From Nostoc sp. 106C (GTDB lineage: Bacteria > Cyanobacteriota > Cyanobacteriia > Cyanobacteriales > Nostocaceae), in NCBI RefSeq assembly GCF_002154725.1, contig NZ_MTAW01000221.1:1-64000 (forward strand): 64,000 nt of DNA, given 5' to 3'. Below are positions 46,649-56,435 of this stretch, piece by piece. The number at the start of each line of letters is the position of its first letter. The stretch's first letter is position 1. The position numbers and the translations under genes are program-made. A model generated the notes under the pieces. It did not search any database and was not told the DNA's origin. It saw only the letters and a list, made by a program, of their open reading frames with translations.

Positions 46649-48006
46649 TCGCCACTATTACTCCTATTTTAAGTGATAGTGAATTTTGGCATTTTACAAT
46701 CTCGTAATTTTTTGTAAATTAGACAAAAGGGATAATTGTTAATTGTCCCTTCTGCCATTGTCTTGGAGAAAGTATTGTCTTAATAGACAAGCTATGTAAA
46801 AGACAAACGGTTAACTCATCCCACAAAAGAAGTCTGAGGTATTTCGCGTTATACCGTTTCTTGATCAGGCTGTGCTAAACTTTGTTTTACAAACAAGACG
46901 TAGTGTAGCTTGAAAGCGTCAATTTATAGGCGCATCTTCATCTAAATTTGGTATTAAACTGGTAATAGATTTCAATTAGCCATACTCTTAAATGGGTGAA
47001 GACTATGGTTAACTGAACCATTTTGTTCTCTACCTCAACTACTATTTTTGTTTGTAAGAAAGTATAGGTATCACAACTGCGAAATCTTTATCTAATTAAA
47101 TTTTGGCAAATAGTCAAGGGATAATCTATGCTTGTGTTATCTGCCACTACCACGCTCATCAGAAGAATTAATTAACATAGTTGTCTTAATTTCTCTCAAA
47201 ATTAATAGAACAAGTAAACAACAGAAAATTGACGCCTTATTGGCATCTACTATGTTTTGGCTGAAGTAATTACTTGTAGCCACCCTATATCAAGAAACTG
47301 TGTGTCTACAAGTAATCAACGCTTGCACTCAAGAAAAAACTTAGTTAAGGATTTATCTCATGGCTCAAAATAAGCCTAAAAGTTTTTAATCTGCTGGCAT
47401 TATGCTTTTCATTTTGAGATTACCTTAATAATTTGAATGTTTGATTTTGTTGCAATGATTGTTAGAGAGTCTCTGCTGTCATTTGCCAAATAGTAATAAT
47501 CTATCTGACAAAAATAGCCAGATACAAGCAATAGTATGTTTTGCTAAACACAGAGTTTAATACTGTGTTATTTAAGCATATATAGACAGATGATTTTTTG
47601 AGAACAGAGTTTTTACAGAATAAATTCAAATTATTTTATCTAGATAATTTCTGTTTATTTTTTTAAAAGAGGATTAATATACTTAAATACCGAACATAAG
47701 TGAAAAATGAGAAAATATATCAATTTTTTTTAAGCAGTCTAACGTAGATTTATGTTTATTTTTTACACAAGCATTCAATATTTATACAGAAAATAAAATA
47801 TTAGTTTATTAATATTTTAGATTAATCTATTGATTGTTTTTTATTACAATTTAGTGCTAATAAAAATAATATAGAATCATTACTGTAATAACAATTAAAC
47901 TAATTGTTTTGCCTCGTATAAATACGCGAAAATCTCGGAAAGACCGAGATTTTTCTCAGGTTAAACACGTTGTTTAGATATATCAATATATTTCTAAGTG
48001 GATACA
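46649..48006. other. Long AT-rich intergenic region (1.36 kb)
   Basis: No gene is supportable. An imperfect palindrome AAGGGA...TCCCTT lies at 46727-46751, shortly after tsaE. Near 47360 an AAGGA-preceded ATG opens a nine-codon peptide, MAQNKPKSF, then a stop; the same frame continues SAGIMLFILRLP, which could be a decayed gene start. The part from 47550 to 47920 is very AT-rich. A strong hairpin lies at 47930-47955. Confidence 0.5.
47930..47955. terminator. Bidirectional intrinsic terminator after the patatin gene
   Basis: Perfect stem AAATCTCGG (47930-47938) and CCGAGATTT (47944-47952), with a 5-base loop and T-runs on both strands. It lies about 50 bases after the stop of the minus-strand patatin gene. 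Confidence 0.75.
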
Positions 48007-49188
48007 CTAGTTAATAGCAATAAAAGAGGCGATCGCTTCTTTGACATTTGGACCTAAATCATCTCTTGTATAGTAAGTATGTCCTTCATGAATAAATGCA
48101 GATGTAGCGTCTATCAATTCTTGAATAACCTCTTGGCTAGCGTCATCTATTTCTTCGCTGACTTTTTTACCTGTATACTTGTTTTTTCGCTCTTCCGGTC
48201 GCAATACAATGCGAGTATCCTTGTATGTCTCTCCTGGGTGCACCTTAAATCTCTCATTTAAATCAAACTGAAGCCGTAAATAACGTTGAGATTCATATCC
48301 ACCCATAAGTTGCCGACAAATGGTGCTATTAATCTCAGATGTAGGTTCCATAAAGATATCAGTAATATGTTGTGCCCAGTCCAAGGGCTTCCATTTGTGT
48401 ACTTGATTAAATTGATATGGTTCACCAGTTTGTCCCGTCCCAATAGAAAGGATGGCGATATCCTTCATTTGGAGATTTTCTAGTTTATATTTACGCTTTG
48501 TTTCTGGAGGGACAAGCCGATCTGAAGATTGACTGATCCTCATCACCAAACTCAGTGCTGCTAAAGCAGGATTATTCGCCGATACTCCACCATCGATATG
48601 AGGGAACACCCAGTTACCAAATTTCTGTTGATTGACTGGCTCTAATTTATATGGTGGAAAAAACGAAGGAGCTGATGCAGAGGCGACACATAACTCCCAT
48701 AAATAGCATTCATCGTACCAACGGTATCCTAGATCTGGATGACAATTTGTAAAAAATGTTGTGTTGCGATAAAGGGTATCGTAAGCCAGAATCAAAATAA
48801 TGGGGCTATCTATATCTTGAATTCTGGTGTATCCCAACTTATCAATTAAGACTTTAATCAGCCCTTCATGAGAATATTTGGTTGGTGACAATGCTTCGAG
48901 AATGGGTTTTACAAAATTTGGAAACTTTTGGTAGCGGTTTTTTTGTTTAAGTGGAAATATCCGCCTACCCTCGTTGATATATAGATCGATCAGTTCTGCA
49001 CTCGTCTTACCTAAAGCAATGCCGGCTGCTAGAATTGACCCAGTAGAAGTACCAGTAATTAGGTCGAAGTATTCATTTAAATTCTGACCTTTCTGCTTTC
49101 TAACTTGTTGCTCAACTTCTTGGAGTATGCGTGCTGAGATGACACCACGCATACCGCCACCATCTAAACTCAGGATTTTGAAAGACAT
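48007..49188 (-). CDS. Patatin-like phospholipase
   Basis: A 393-residue lipid acyl hydrolase. The oxyanion loop is SLDGGGMRGVISARIL at the N-terminus, the nucleophile elbow is ITGTSTGSILAAG (Ser near 50), and the dyad Asp is in HIDGGVSANNPALAAL (near 200). All catalytic parts are intact. The domain ends near residue 300, and the remaining C-terminal tail is charged. AGGAG lies 7 bases before the ATG. It has no CBASS or other defence neighbours, so I read it as a stand-alone lipase rather than a defence effector. There are no membrane spans. Confidence 0.92.
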   Translation of the reverse strand: MSFKILSLDGGGMRGVISARILQEVEQQVRKQKGQNLNEYFDLITGTSTGSILAAGIALGKTSAELIDLYINEGRRIFPLKQKNRYQKFPNFVKPILEALSPTKYSHEGLIKVLIDKLGYTRIQDIDSPIILILAYDTLYRNTTFFTNCHPDLGYRWYDECYLWELCVASASAPSFFPPYKLEPVNQQKFGNWVFPHIDGGVSANNPALAALSLVMRISQSSDRLVPPETKRKYKLENLQMKDIAILSIGTGQTGEPYQFNQVHKWKPLDWAQHITDIFMEPTSEINSTICRQLMGGYESQRYLRLQFDLNERFKVHPGETYKDTRIVLRPEERKNKYTGKKVSEEIDDASQEVIQELIDATSAFIHEGHTYYTRDDLGPNVKEAIASFIAIN

Positions 49189-49481
49189 ATTTATTCTCCT
49201 TATTTTTCTATATAGTGATTTTTGAATATAGTGCTTTAGGCAATTGATGATCGCTAAAAAATTTGAGCATCAGAAAATTTGCCGCTACCAGAATTTATTT
49301 ATCAGTTGAAAACCCAATAATTTAGGGCTGCAAATGATAAATTATCTTCAAGCGACAAGTTTATACGCTCAAATAATATCTAGCAATGGCTCTGGCACAT
49401 CTAAACCTTGCCAGTCATACCATAACCTTGATGTGTAATGATTTACAGTTGTACAGTACGTAAGTTTTAAATAAGAATTGG

Positions 49482-50801
49482 CTACAAGAAAGTTAAAACT
49501 TGACCGCGGACTTGGGTATTTAACTTGCCTTTGTCATAGACAATTTCACCACCGACAATAGTTGTGACAGCCCATCCAGTAAGGTTCCAACCTTCAAAAG
49601 GACTCCAACCAGATTTAGTTAACAGTTCTTCACGCCGGACTGGACGGTAAGTATTTAAATCTACAAGCACTAAATCAGCATCATAACCAGGAGCGATCGC
49701 ACCCTTGTTAGGAATACCATAAGCTACAGCCACAGCTTTGGACATCCAATGCGCAACTTGGGCAATAGTACACTGCCCTTCTATAGCTGCGGTTAACATC
49801 AAAGCCAGAGAAGTTTCCACCCCAGGCATCCCAGAGGGACTATTAGGATATTCTTGAGCTTTTTCTGCTAAGGTATGGGGTGCGTGGTCTGTAGCGATAA
49901 AGTCAATTACACCATCTCGCAAAGCTTGCCACAGGACTTGATTATCATGCGGCGATCGCAAAGGTGGATTCATCTGTGCTAAGGTGCCAATCTTTTCATA
50001 AGCACTGGTATTTAATAATAGATGCTGTGGTGTTACCTCTGCGGTGACCCAACTGGGTTTATCTTGACGCAGCAAATCCGCTTCTTCGGCGGTTGACATA
50101 TGCAGAATATGCAGCCGACGCTGGTATTTTTTAGATAGCTTTAATGCCAGCTTTGTTGCCAATAGTGCCGCTTGATTATCTTGAATCTGGGAGTGAATTG
50201 CCGGATCGTGTATGCTAGCAAATTTTTGGCGACGTTGGTTAATTCTAGCTTGATCTTCAGCATGAACGGCAATTAAGCGATTTCCTTGAGCAAATATCGC
50301 CTCTAGGGCCGCTTCTTGGTCAACTAATAACTGACCATGCATTGACCCCATAAAAATTTTAATTCCTGGTGTCGGCTTAACAGTCAGTAAATCTGGCAGA
50401 TTCTCTGCTGTTGCACCGATAAAAAAGCCATAATTAACTAAGCACTTAGTGGAGGCACGTTGTAACTTATCGTCTAAAGTTTGTTGGTTAGTGGTCAAAG
50501 GACGCGTGTTGGGCATCTCTAGAAAGGAAGTTACTCCTCCTTTGGCGCAAGCACAACTGGCAGTGAACAAATCTTCCTTGTGTTCTAGTCCAGGTTCGCG
50601 GAAATGCACCTGCGGATCGATTACTCCCGGCAACAAAGTTAACCCAGCTGCGTCAATTTCTGTCGTAGGCGTTTGTGTTGAGACTTCTGGTGCAACTTCG
50701 ACTATTTGGCGATCGCGCGTCAGCACATCCCCAACCATGAATTCACCATTAGGTAGAATTATACGGGCGCGACGAATCAGTAAACTTTTTGAAGATGACA
50801 T
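49482..50801 (-). CDS. pyrC: Dihydroorotase
   Basis: A 439-residue amidohydrolase for the third step of pyrimidine synthesis, interconverting carbamoyl aspartate and dihydroorotate. The metal-binding HxR motif is DPQVHFREPGLEHKED, later zinc histidines are in AVHAEDQAR and LHILHMSTAEE, and the catalytic Asp is in FIATDHAPHT. The size and class I layout (long, AllB-like) match cyanobacterial PyrC. It stands alone; the pyrFE fusion is about 24 kb away. Confidence 0.93.
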   Translation of the reverse strand: MSSSKSLLIRRARIILPNGEFMVGDVLTRDRQIVEVAPEVSTQTPTTEIDAAGLTLLPGVIDPQVHFREPGLEHKEDLFTASCACAKGGVTSFLEMPNTRPLTTNQQTLDDKLQRASTKCLVNYGFFIGATAENLPDLLTVKPTPGIKIFMGSMHGQLLVDQEAALEAIFAQGNRLIAVHAEDQARINQRRQKFASIHDPAIHSQIQDNQAALLATKLALKLSKKYQRRLHILHMSTAEEADLLRQDKPSWVTAEVTPQHLLLNTSAYEKIGTLAQMNPPLRSPHDNQVLWQALRDGVIDFIATDHAPHTLAEKAQEYPNSPSGMPGVETSLALMLTAAIEGQCTIAQVAHWMSKAVAVAYGIPNKGAIAPGYDADLVLVDLNTYRPVRREELLTKSGWSPFEGWNLTGWAVTTIVGGEIVYDKGKLNTQVRGQVLTFL

Positions 50802-51046
50802 GGAGTTAACAATATTCAGGTAGAGGACTATGCATTACAGAGAACTATCTTTTTAGGTTAAACTTGGTTGCACTCTTAGTAGTCAATTTTTGTCGCAGGT
50901 TAGAAAAAAGTTTATTTTTATCTATGTATATTCCTGTAAAAATGGCAACATAACTATAAAATCATAGTTCTCCTATTTAAGTCTCAACAGATGTATTTCC
51001 CCTTGGCGAGTTAATCACAGCATCTTTTCATTACTTCAGTAATTTC

Positions 51047-51688
51047 ATGCAAAATCAAGTGTCTGATAATAATTCTAGTCAACAACCTGATCATTCTTGG
51101 ATTGCAGAGCTAGGTAGAACAGTTATATTAAGCATAGTTCTAGCCCTAGGAATTCGTACTTTTGTTGCCGAAGCTCGCTGGATTCCTTCTGGCTCAATGG
51201 AACCCACTTTGCATGGGACTCCAAACCAGTGGGAGGCAGACAAGATAATTGTAGATAAATTGAAGTACAAGTTTTCGGAACCGCAACGGGGAGACATTGT
51301 GGTCTTTTCGCCCACAGATGAGCTAAAAAAAGAACAATACCAGGATGCCTTCATTAAACGTGTAATTGGCTTACCCGGAGAAAAAGTAGAACTCAGAAAT
51401 GGCAAAGTCTATATCAACAACAAACCTCTCCCAGAAGACAAGTACCTCAGCACCCAACAACGCACATTAATTGACGTTTGTACATCTGGGCAGCAGCCGC
51501 CCTTCTTAGCAAAACCTCAGACCATACCCGCACACTCATACTTAGTCCTGGGTGATAACCGTAATAGTAGCTATGACAGCCGTTGCTGGGGTGTTGTCCC
51601 GCAGCAGAATATTATTGGTCGTGCTGTGCTGCGTTTCTGGCCTCTCAATCATGTTGGCGGCATCGATAAGTCACCGTTATATCCATAA
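51047..51688 (+). CDS. lepB: Signal peptidase I
   Basis: A 213-residue membrane serine protease that removes signal peptides from exported proteins. One N-terminal span (TVILSIVLALGIRTFVAE) is followed by the catalytic Ser in PSGSMEPTL, the catalytic Lys in DAFIKRVIGLPGE, and box E, VLGDNRNSSYDSR. This short, single-span form is usual in cyanobacteria, which often carry two paralogues. No partner gene is nearby. Confidence 0.95.
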   Translation: MQNQVSDNNSSQQPDHSWIAELGRTVILSIVLALGIRTFVAEARWIPSGSMEPTLHGTPNQWEADKIIVDKLKYKFSEPQRGDIVVFSPTDELKKEQYQDAFIKRVIGLPGEKVELRNGKVYINNKPLPEDKYLSTQQRTLIDVCTSGQQPPFLAKPQTIPAHSYLVLGDNRNSSYDSRCWGVVPQQNIIGRAVLRFWPLNHVGGIDKSPLYP

Positions 51689-51854
51689 TTAACGATGATC
51701 TATTGATCGAGAAGCTTGGCTTTTGATGGGCAATTGAATAATCTTGCTAAATTAGATTAAGTAACAGCAAAGTTCTTAATTGGGGTTTTAGTGTTGATAT
51801 TTGCGGCTAAAATCCCAATCCCTCGATTAGCTAACCCCAAATTCATCTTTTTTA

Positions 51855-52640
51855 ATGCCGTACTTAGCCAAAATTTTACTCTATCCGATTAAGTCGTTTG
51901 ATGGCGTAGAAGTTGAGAACGCAAAAGTTCTCCCTAGTGGTGTACTAGAATATGACCGTGAATTTGCCATTTTTGATGAACGCGGTGACGTTGTCAATGG
52001 CAAAGGCCATGTCAAAATTCATTTATTGCGAGCAAAATTTGCACTCTTAAATAGAACCATATCTCTGCAAATCCCAGGCAGTAACTTACCACAAGTCTTT
52101 CATCTGGATGGGGAACGGCAGACGTTAGAAGCAACTTTGAGTGATTTTTTTGGGTTTGCTGTGACATTACAGCAAAATTCACTCTCTGGCTTCCCCGACG
52201 ATCGCAACTGTCTGGGACCGACAGTAATTAGTACAGCAACTTTGACAGAAGTGGCTTCCTGGTTTCCCGATATGAGTGTTGAACAAATGCGCCGACGGAT
52301 GCGTGCCAATATTGAAATCGGCGGGGTCCCAGCGTTTTGGGAAGATCGGCTATTTAGTACACAAAGCGATACTACAGTCTCCTTTCGCATAGGAAAGGTC
52401 TGCTTTTCTGGGATTCAGCCTTGTCAGCGGTGCATAGTGCCAACACGCGATCCTGACTCGGGAAAAGCTGACGCCAACTTTCAAAAAATATTTGTCAAAC
52501 AGCGGCAAGTAACTTTACCTGATTGGGTAGCTTCATCCCGGTTTAATCATTTTTACAGATTGAGTGTCAATACAAGGTTATCTACCTCGTCATCTGAAAG
52601 AATGTTACAAATTGGTGACGAAATCGCAATATTTTCTTAA
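51855..52640 (+). CDS. MOSC domain-containing protein
   Basis: A 261-residue protein. The N-terminal MOSC beta-barrel (about 1-110) begins MPYLAKILLYPIKSFDGVEV and contains LEYDREFAIFDERGDVVNG. The MOSC domain (about 120-258) has the conserved Cys in FSGIQPCQRCIVPTRD. The family includes mARC-type molybdenum cofactor enzymes and sulfur carriers; here the reaction is unknown. It is monocistronic, about 165 bases after lepB. Confidence 0.9.
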   Translation: MPYLAKILLYPIKSFDGVEVENAKVLPSGVLEYDREFAIFDERGDVVNGKGHVKIHLLRAKFALLNRTISLQIPGSNLPQVFHLDGERQTLEATLSDFFGFAVTLQQNSLSGFPDDRNCLGPTVISTATLTEVASWFPDMSVEQMRRRMRANIEIGGVPAFWEDRLFSTQSDTTVSFRIGKVCFSGIQPCQRCIVPTRDPDSGKADANFQKIFVKQRQVTLPDWVASSRFNHFYRLSVNTRLSTSSSERMLQIGDEIAIFS

Positions 52641-53090
52641 TATAATTAATTTTTCTTAAAAGAGAAAATTAAAAAGTAAAAATATCCAAAATTTCTTTAC
52701 TTTTTAATGGTCTATATTATCTAGTAATTTTCACAGTTTTGTAATTGAATATGTATGATTGTTTGCCAAAAACCAGAGTTTTAGAGACTTGGTACTTAAG
52801 AGGTAAACAATTCCAAATCCCTTTAGAGCCTGGTGTCAATTGTGACAGCCAATCTAGAACTGCATACTGTAGTTAATTGGTTAAATTTCAACCAATATAG
52901 ATGCGAATACGAACGGGTGTAAACATAATTTTGCACTTCATCAGAGAAAATATGCTAATGCATTACCAGAAAAAACTCAGCAAATTAAGCTGTAATCACA
53001 CAAATTGAAGATTGAAGATGGGAGGAACTAAGTTAGCCAATCAATTATATTAAATCCATTACTGCTATTTTTTATACAGACTTAGGCAAA
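52641..53090. other. Intergenic region with small hairpins
   Basis: About 450 bases. An AT-rich imperfect stem-loop (near 52645-52672, AATTTTTCTT / AAGAGAAAATT) follows the MOSC gene. ATTGGTT / AACCAAT forms a 7-bp stem at 52876-52896. No gene is supportable. Confidence 0.4.
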
Positions 53091-56000
53091 GTGCATCATG
53101 GCATTTTTCTAAAAAAAGTAGTAGTAATCCTGATAATACTTGTAGCTTATATAGCAAGGAATCCCCTAGCGCAGCAATGGGGACAACATCAAACAACAAT
53201 GTTATCTAAACTTCAGACAGTCCAACCTCTCAACCGCTTAGTTGAGAAAGCTTCTATCAATATAATGCCCTTCAGATCTGCTTTGATTGTGCCGATTGTG
53301 TTGCAATTTTGTGGAGCGGTGGGACTTGTAGGCTATCTTGCATTTCAAAACGGACAAAAAGCGGTAACAGAACTGGCAACTCAGTTAACAAGCGAAATCT
53401 GCGATCGCATCGAACAACACCTCGATAAATACTTAACGACTCCTCAGCAAATTAATCAAGTTAACGGGGATGTGATGCAGCTAGGTTTGCTCAATTTTTC
53501 TAGCTTGGAAACAACCGGATACTACCTTTGGAAACAAATGCGGGTTTTAGATATTGGCTACAGTAAATTTGCCAACCCCAAAGGTGAATTTATCGGTATT
53601 GAACGTCAAAATGACGGCACCTTATTGATGAAAGAGGTTTCTCAAAAGAAGGGTATTGGTAAACTTTATCTTTACACTACAGATAAACAAGGGAATCGCA
53701 GCTATCTTAAGGAAGTTAAAAATTACGATCCCCGCTTAGAGGCTTGGTATATAAATGCAGTTAATCTTGGCAAGCCCGTCAGCAGTCAAATTTATCAATG
53801 GGAGAATAAACCAGAAATTATATCCTTATCTTCCAGCTACCCACTTTACGATCGCACTCACAAACTAGTGGGAGTAATTAATATCAATCTGCTCTTATCA
53901 AAAATTAGTCATTTTTTAGCTAAATTAAACGTCGGTCACGGTGGCAGGACCTTTATTTTAGATCGTTCTGGACTAATCGTAGCTTCCTCCACACGCCAAC
54001 TACCAAACACTGTCATTCGGAGGCAGGAAAAACATTTACTGACACCAGAAAGTCAAGATTCCTTGATTAAACTCACAACTCAATATTTGCGCCAACGGTT
54101 TGGCAGCTTGGGGTTCCTAGTTGGCCAACAACAGATTAGCTTTACCGCCAAAGGAACGCGTTATTTTGTGAAGGTAAAAAATTGGCAGGACGAGTTTGGT
54201 CTTGACTTGTTGATTGTGGTGGTGATTTCCGAAGCCGACTTTATGAAACAAATTCAACCTAACAACAATACTAGCTTTTTATGTCTAGTCGCCTTTTTAA
54301 TAGTTGCACAATTTGGTATTCTGACTGCTCATTGGTTAATTAAACTAATTATGCAATTCTATAAATCAGCTAAGAAAATCGCTACAGGTAATTGGGAACA
54401 GACAGCAGAAGCTCAGCCAGCCAATAATATTGAAAAACACTTTCAAAAGCCTGTTGCTGATTTAAAAGCAAAACATTCAGTCCTAACTAAAGTCTTATCT
54501 GCAAGTCAGAATCAGCCGAATAAATTCGTAACATCTATACCGATAAGCGGTACGAGCGTAGGTGGAAAGCAGCTTGTGGTCAGATATCGCCTGCCTGTAT
54601 TAAAAGCCTTGCCAGGGCAATGCTTCAGAGTTAAAGAGCTAGAACGCCATCCTGAAAAAATGGTTCCTATGGAAACTTTGGGAATGCCAATATATGACGA
54701 ATTGGGCAATATTGCTGCTGCGCTCCCTAACTTTTCTGACGTTAGTCAACCTCAACAAGCAGACAAATTATTAACACAATACAATCGCCTTTTAGAATTA
54801 CAAGTAAAAAAACGTACTCAAGAACTCTTAAAAGTTATCCAGCAACTACAAACTACCCAAAAACAACTGATTCAATCTCAAAAAATTGCAGCTAGAGGAA
54901 GATTAGCTGCCGAGCGGGCAAACCGTGCCAAGAGCAAATTTCTGGCCAATATGAGCCATGAATTGCGTACGCCACTGAATGCCATTCTCGGTTTTACCCA
55001 GGTTATGAGCCATGACAATTCTTTATCTTCTGAACATAAAGAGAATTTGGCAATTATCAATCGCGCTGGTGAGCATCTCCTCAATTTAATCAATGACATT
55101 CTGGAGATGTCTAAAATCGAGGCAGGCAAAACTACCTTCAATGTCAACAGTTTCGACTTAATTCGCCTGTTGACAAGCTTAGAAGAGATGTTTTGCCTCC
55201 GTGCTGCTTCTAAAGATTTACAACTAGTCTTTTTATATGCACCCGATCTGCCTCGATATGTGCAAACTGATGAAAGCAAGCTGCGCCAAGTTTTGCTGAA
55301 TCTTTTAGGCAATGCTATCAAGTTTACTAATAAAGGTACCGTGGTACTGCGGGTGCGCTGGGAAGCAGGAGAGCAAGATGATCTCCGGATCTTTTTTGAA
55401 ATACAAGATACTGGGCCTGGTATTGCTCCTCAAGAAATTGACCTTTTGTTTGAAGCTTTTGGGCAAACCGAAACTGGTAGAAAATCGCAACAGGGAACAG
55501 GACTAGGCTTAACCATTAGCCGCAAATACGTACAAATGATGGGTGGAGATATTACTGTTACTAGTAGTCTGGGTGAAGGAAGTAAATTTACCTTCGATAT
55601 TCAAATTAGCCTGGCTTCAGCCAGCGAAATTCGGATTCAGCAATATAAACACCAAGTCATTGGCTTAGCACCCGATCAAGGCGAATACCGTATCTTAGTC
55701 GTTGACGATATCAGAGATAGTCGGCTGGTGTTAGTTAAAATGCTGACATCTATCGGCTTTACTGTGCAGGAAGCTAGTAATGGTCAAGAAGCGATCGCCC
55801 AATGTCTGGAATGGCAACCACACCTGATTTTTATGGATATGCGTATGCCAGTTATGGACGGCTACGAAGCTACAAGAGTGATTAAAAAACAAATGGGGTA
55901 TAGAGAAGAAATCCTACCACATCATCTTCCAACACGTAGATTGGCAAACTCCTCCATGCACCTTGCTAGTCAACAGTTAACAGTCCCAGTATGTACCAGT

Positions 56001-56435
56001 AGGGAAACTAGGCACGTTCCGATTATTATTGCCTTAACTGCCAGTGCTTTTGAAGAAGAACGACAGAAAATTTTGTCAATAGGTTGCGACGATTTTATTC
56101 GCAAGCCATTTACTAAAGAAGTATTACTAGAAAAAGTCAGCGAACATCTGGGTGTAAAATATATCAGCCCAGTAGAGACTGTAAACACAGCAGCTAGTCA
56201 AGAAACAGAGATATTTCCTAGCGAAGCTGAACTCATGTGGCATTTGTCCCAGATGCCTCTACAGTGGTTAAGGAATATACGTCATGCCGCAGCTAGCTGT
56301 AGCGATGACATGATTTTAGAGTTGCTTGAGCAAATTCCTCCAGAAAGAAGTCAACTTTTACGGCTTTTTCGGGATTTAGCAAACAACTATCAGTTTGAAA
56401 AAATTATGGAATTGACTAGAACAAACGCAGAATGA
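53091..56435 (+). CDS. Cache-domain hybrid histidine kinase with receiver
   Basis: A 1114-residue membrane hybrid kinase. Hydrophobic stretches lie near residues 8-22 and 62-85. A periplasmic dCache-type sensor follows (about 90-390), then a second span near 405-425 and a HAMP-like stretch. His is near 623 in LANMSHELRTPLNAIL. The ATPase boxes are NLLGNAIKFTN, DTGPGIAP and GTGLGLTISRKY. The receiver (about 865-1035) has its Asp in LIFMDMRMPVMDG, but about 45 extra residues interrupt it before the VPIIIALTASAF strand. A conserved helical extension ends the protein. The start at a GTG is uncertain; ATG 53199 (MLSKLQTV) is an alternative. The stop overlaps the next ATG. Confidence 0.9.
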   Translation: MHHGIFLKKVVVILIILVAYIARNPLAQQWGQHQTTMLSKLQTVQPLNRLVEKASINIMPFRSALIVPIVLQFCGAVGLVGYLAFQNGQKAVTELATQLTSEICDRIEQHLDKYLTTPQQINQVNGDVMQLGLLNFSSLETTGYYLWKQMRVLDIGYSKFANPKGEFIGIERQNDGTLLMKEVSQKKGIGKLYLYTTDKQGNRSYLKEVKNYDPRLEAWYINAVNLGKPVSSQIYQWENKPEIISLSSSYPLYDRTHKLVGVININLLLSKISHFLAKLNVGHGGRTFILDRSGLIVASSTRQLPNTVIRRQEKHLLTPESQDSLIKLTTQYLRQRFGSLGFLVGQQQISFTAKGTRYFVKVKNWQDEFGLDLLIVVVISEADFMKQIQPNNNTSFLCLVAFLIVAQFGILTAHWLIKLIMQFYKSAKKIATGNWEQTAEAQPANNIEKHFQKPVADLKAKHSVLTKVLSASQNQPNKFVTSIPISGTSVGGKQLVVRYRLPVLKALPGQCFRVKELERHPEKMVPMETLGMPIYDELGNIAAALPNFSDVSQPQQADKLLTQYNRLLELQVKKRTQELLKVIQQLQTTQKQLIQSQKIAARGRLAAERANRAKSKFLANMSHELRTPLNAILGFTQVMSHDNSLSSEHKENLAIINRAGEHLLNLINDILEMSKIEAGKTTFNVNSFDLIRLLTSLEEMFCLRAASKDLQLVFLYAPDLPRYVQTDESKLRQVLLNLLGNAIKFTNKGTVVLRVRWEAGEQDDLRIFFEIQDTGPGIAPQEIDLLFEAFGQTETGRKSQQGTGLGLTISRKYVQMMGGDITVTSSLGEGSKFTFDIQISLASASEIRIQQYKHQVIGLAPDQGEYRILVVDDIRDSRLVLVKMLTSIGFTVQEASNGQEAIAQCLEWQPHLIFMDMRMPVMDGYEATRVIKKQMGYREEILPHHLPTRRLANSSMHLASQQLTVPVCTSRETRHVPIIIALTASAFEEERQKILSIGCDDFIRKPFTKEVLLEKVSEHLGVKYISPVETVNTAASQETEIFPSEAELMWHLSQMPLQWLRNIRHAAASCSDDMILELLEQIPPERSQLLRLFRDLANNYQFEKIMELTRTNAE

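Noticed and set aside
48007-49188. Patatin gene as a CBASS (CapV) or other defence effector
   Set aside because: No nucleotidyltransferase, sensor or transmembrane partner gene lies nearby; neighbours are an empty gap and pyrC.
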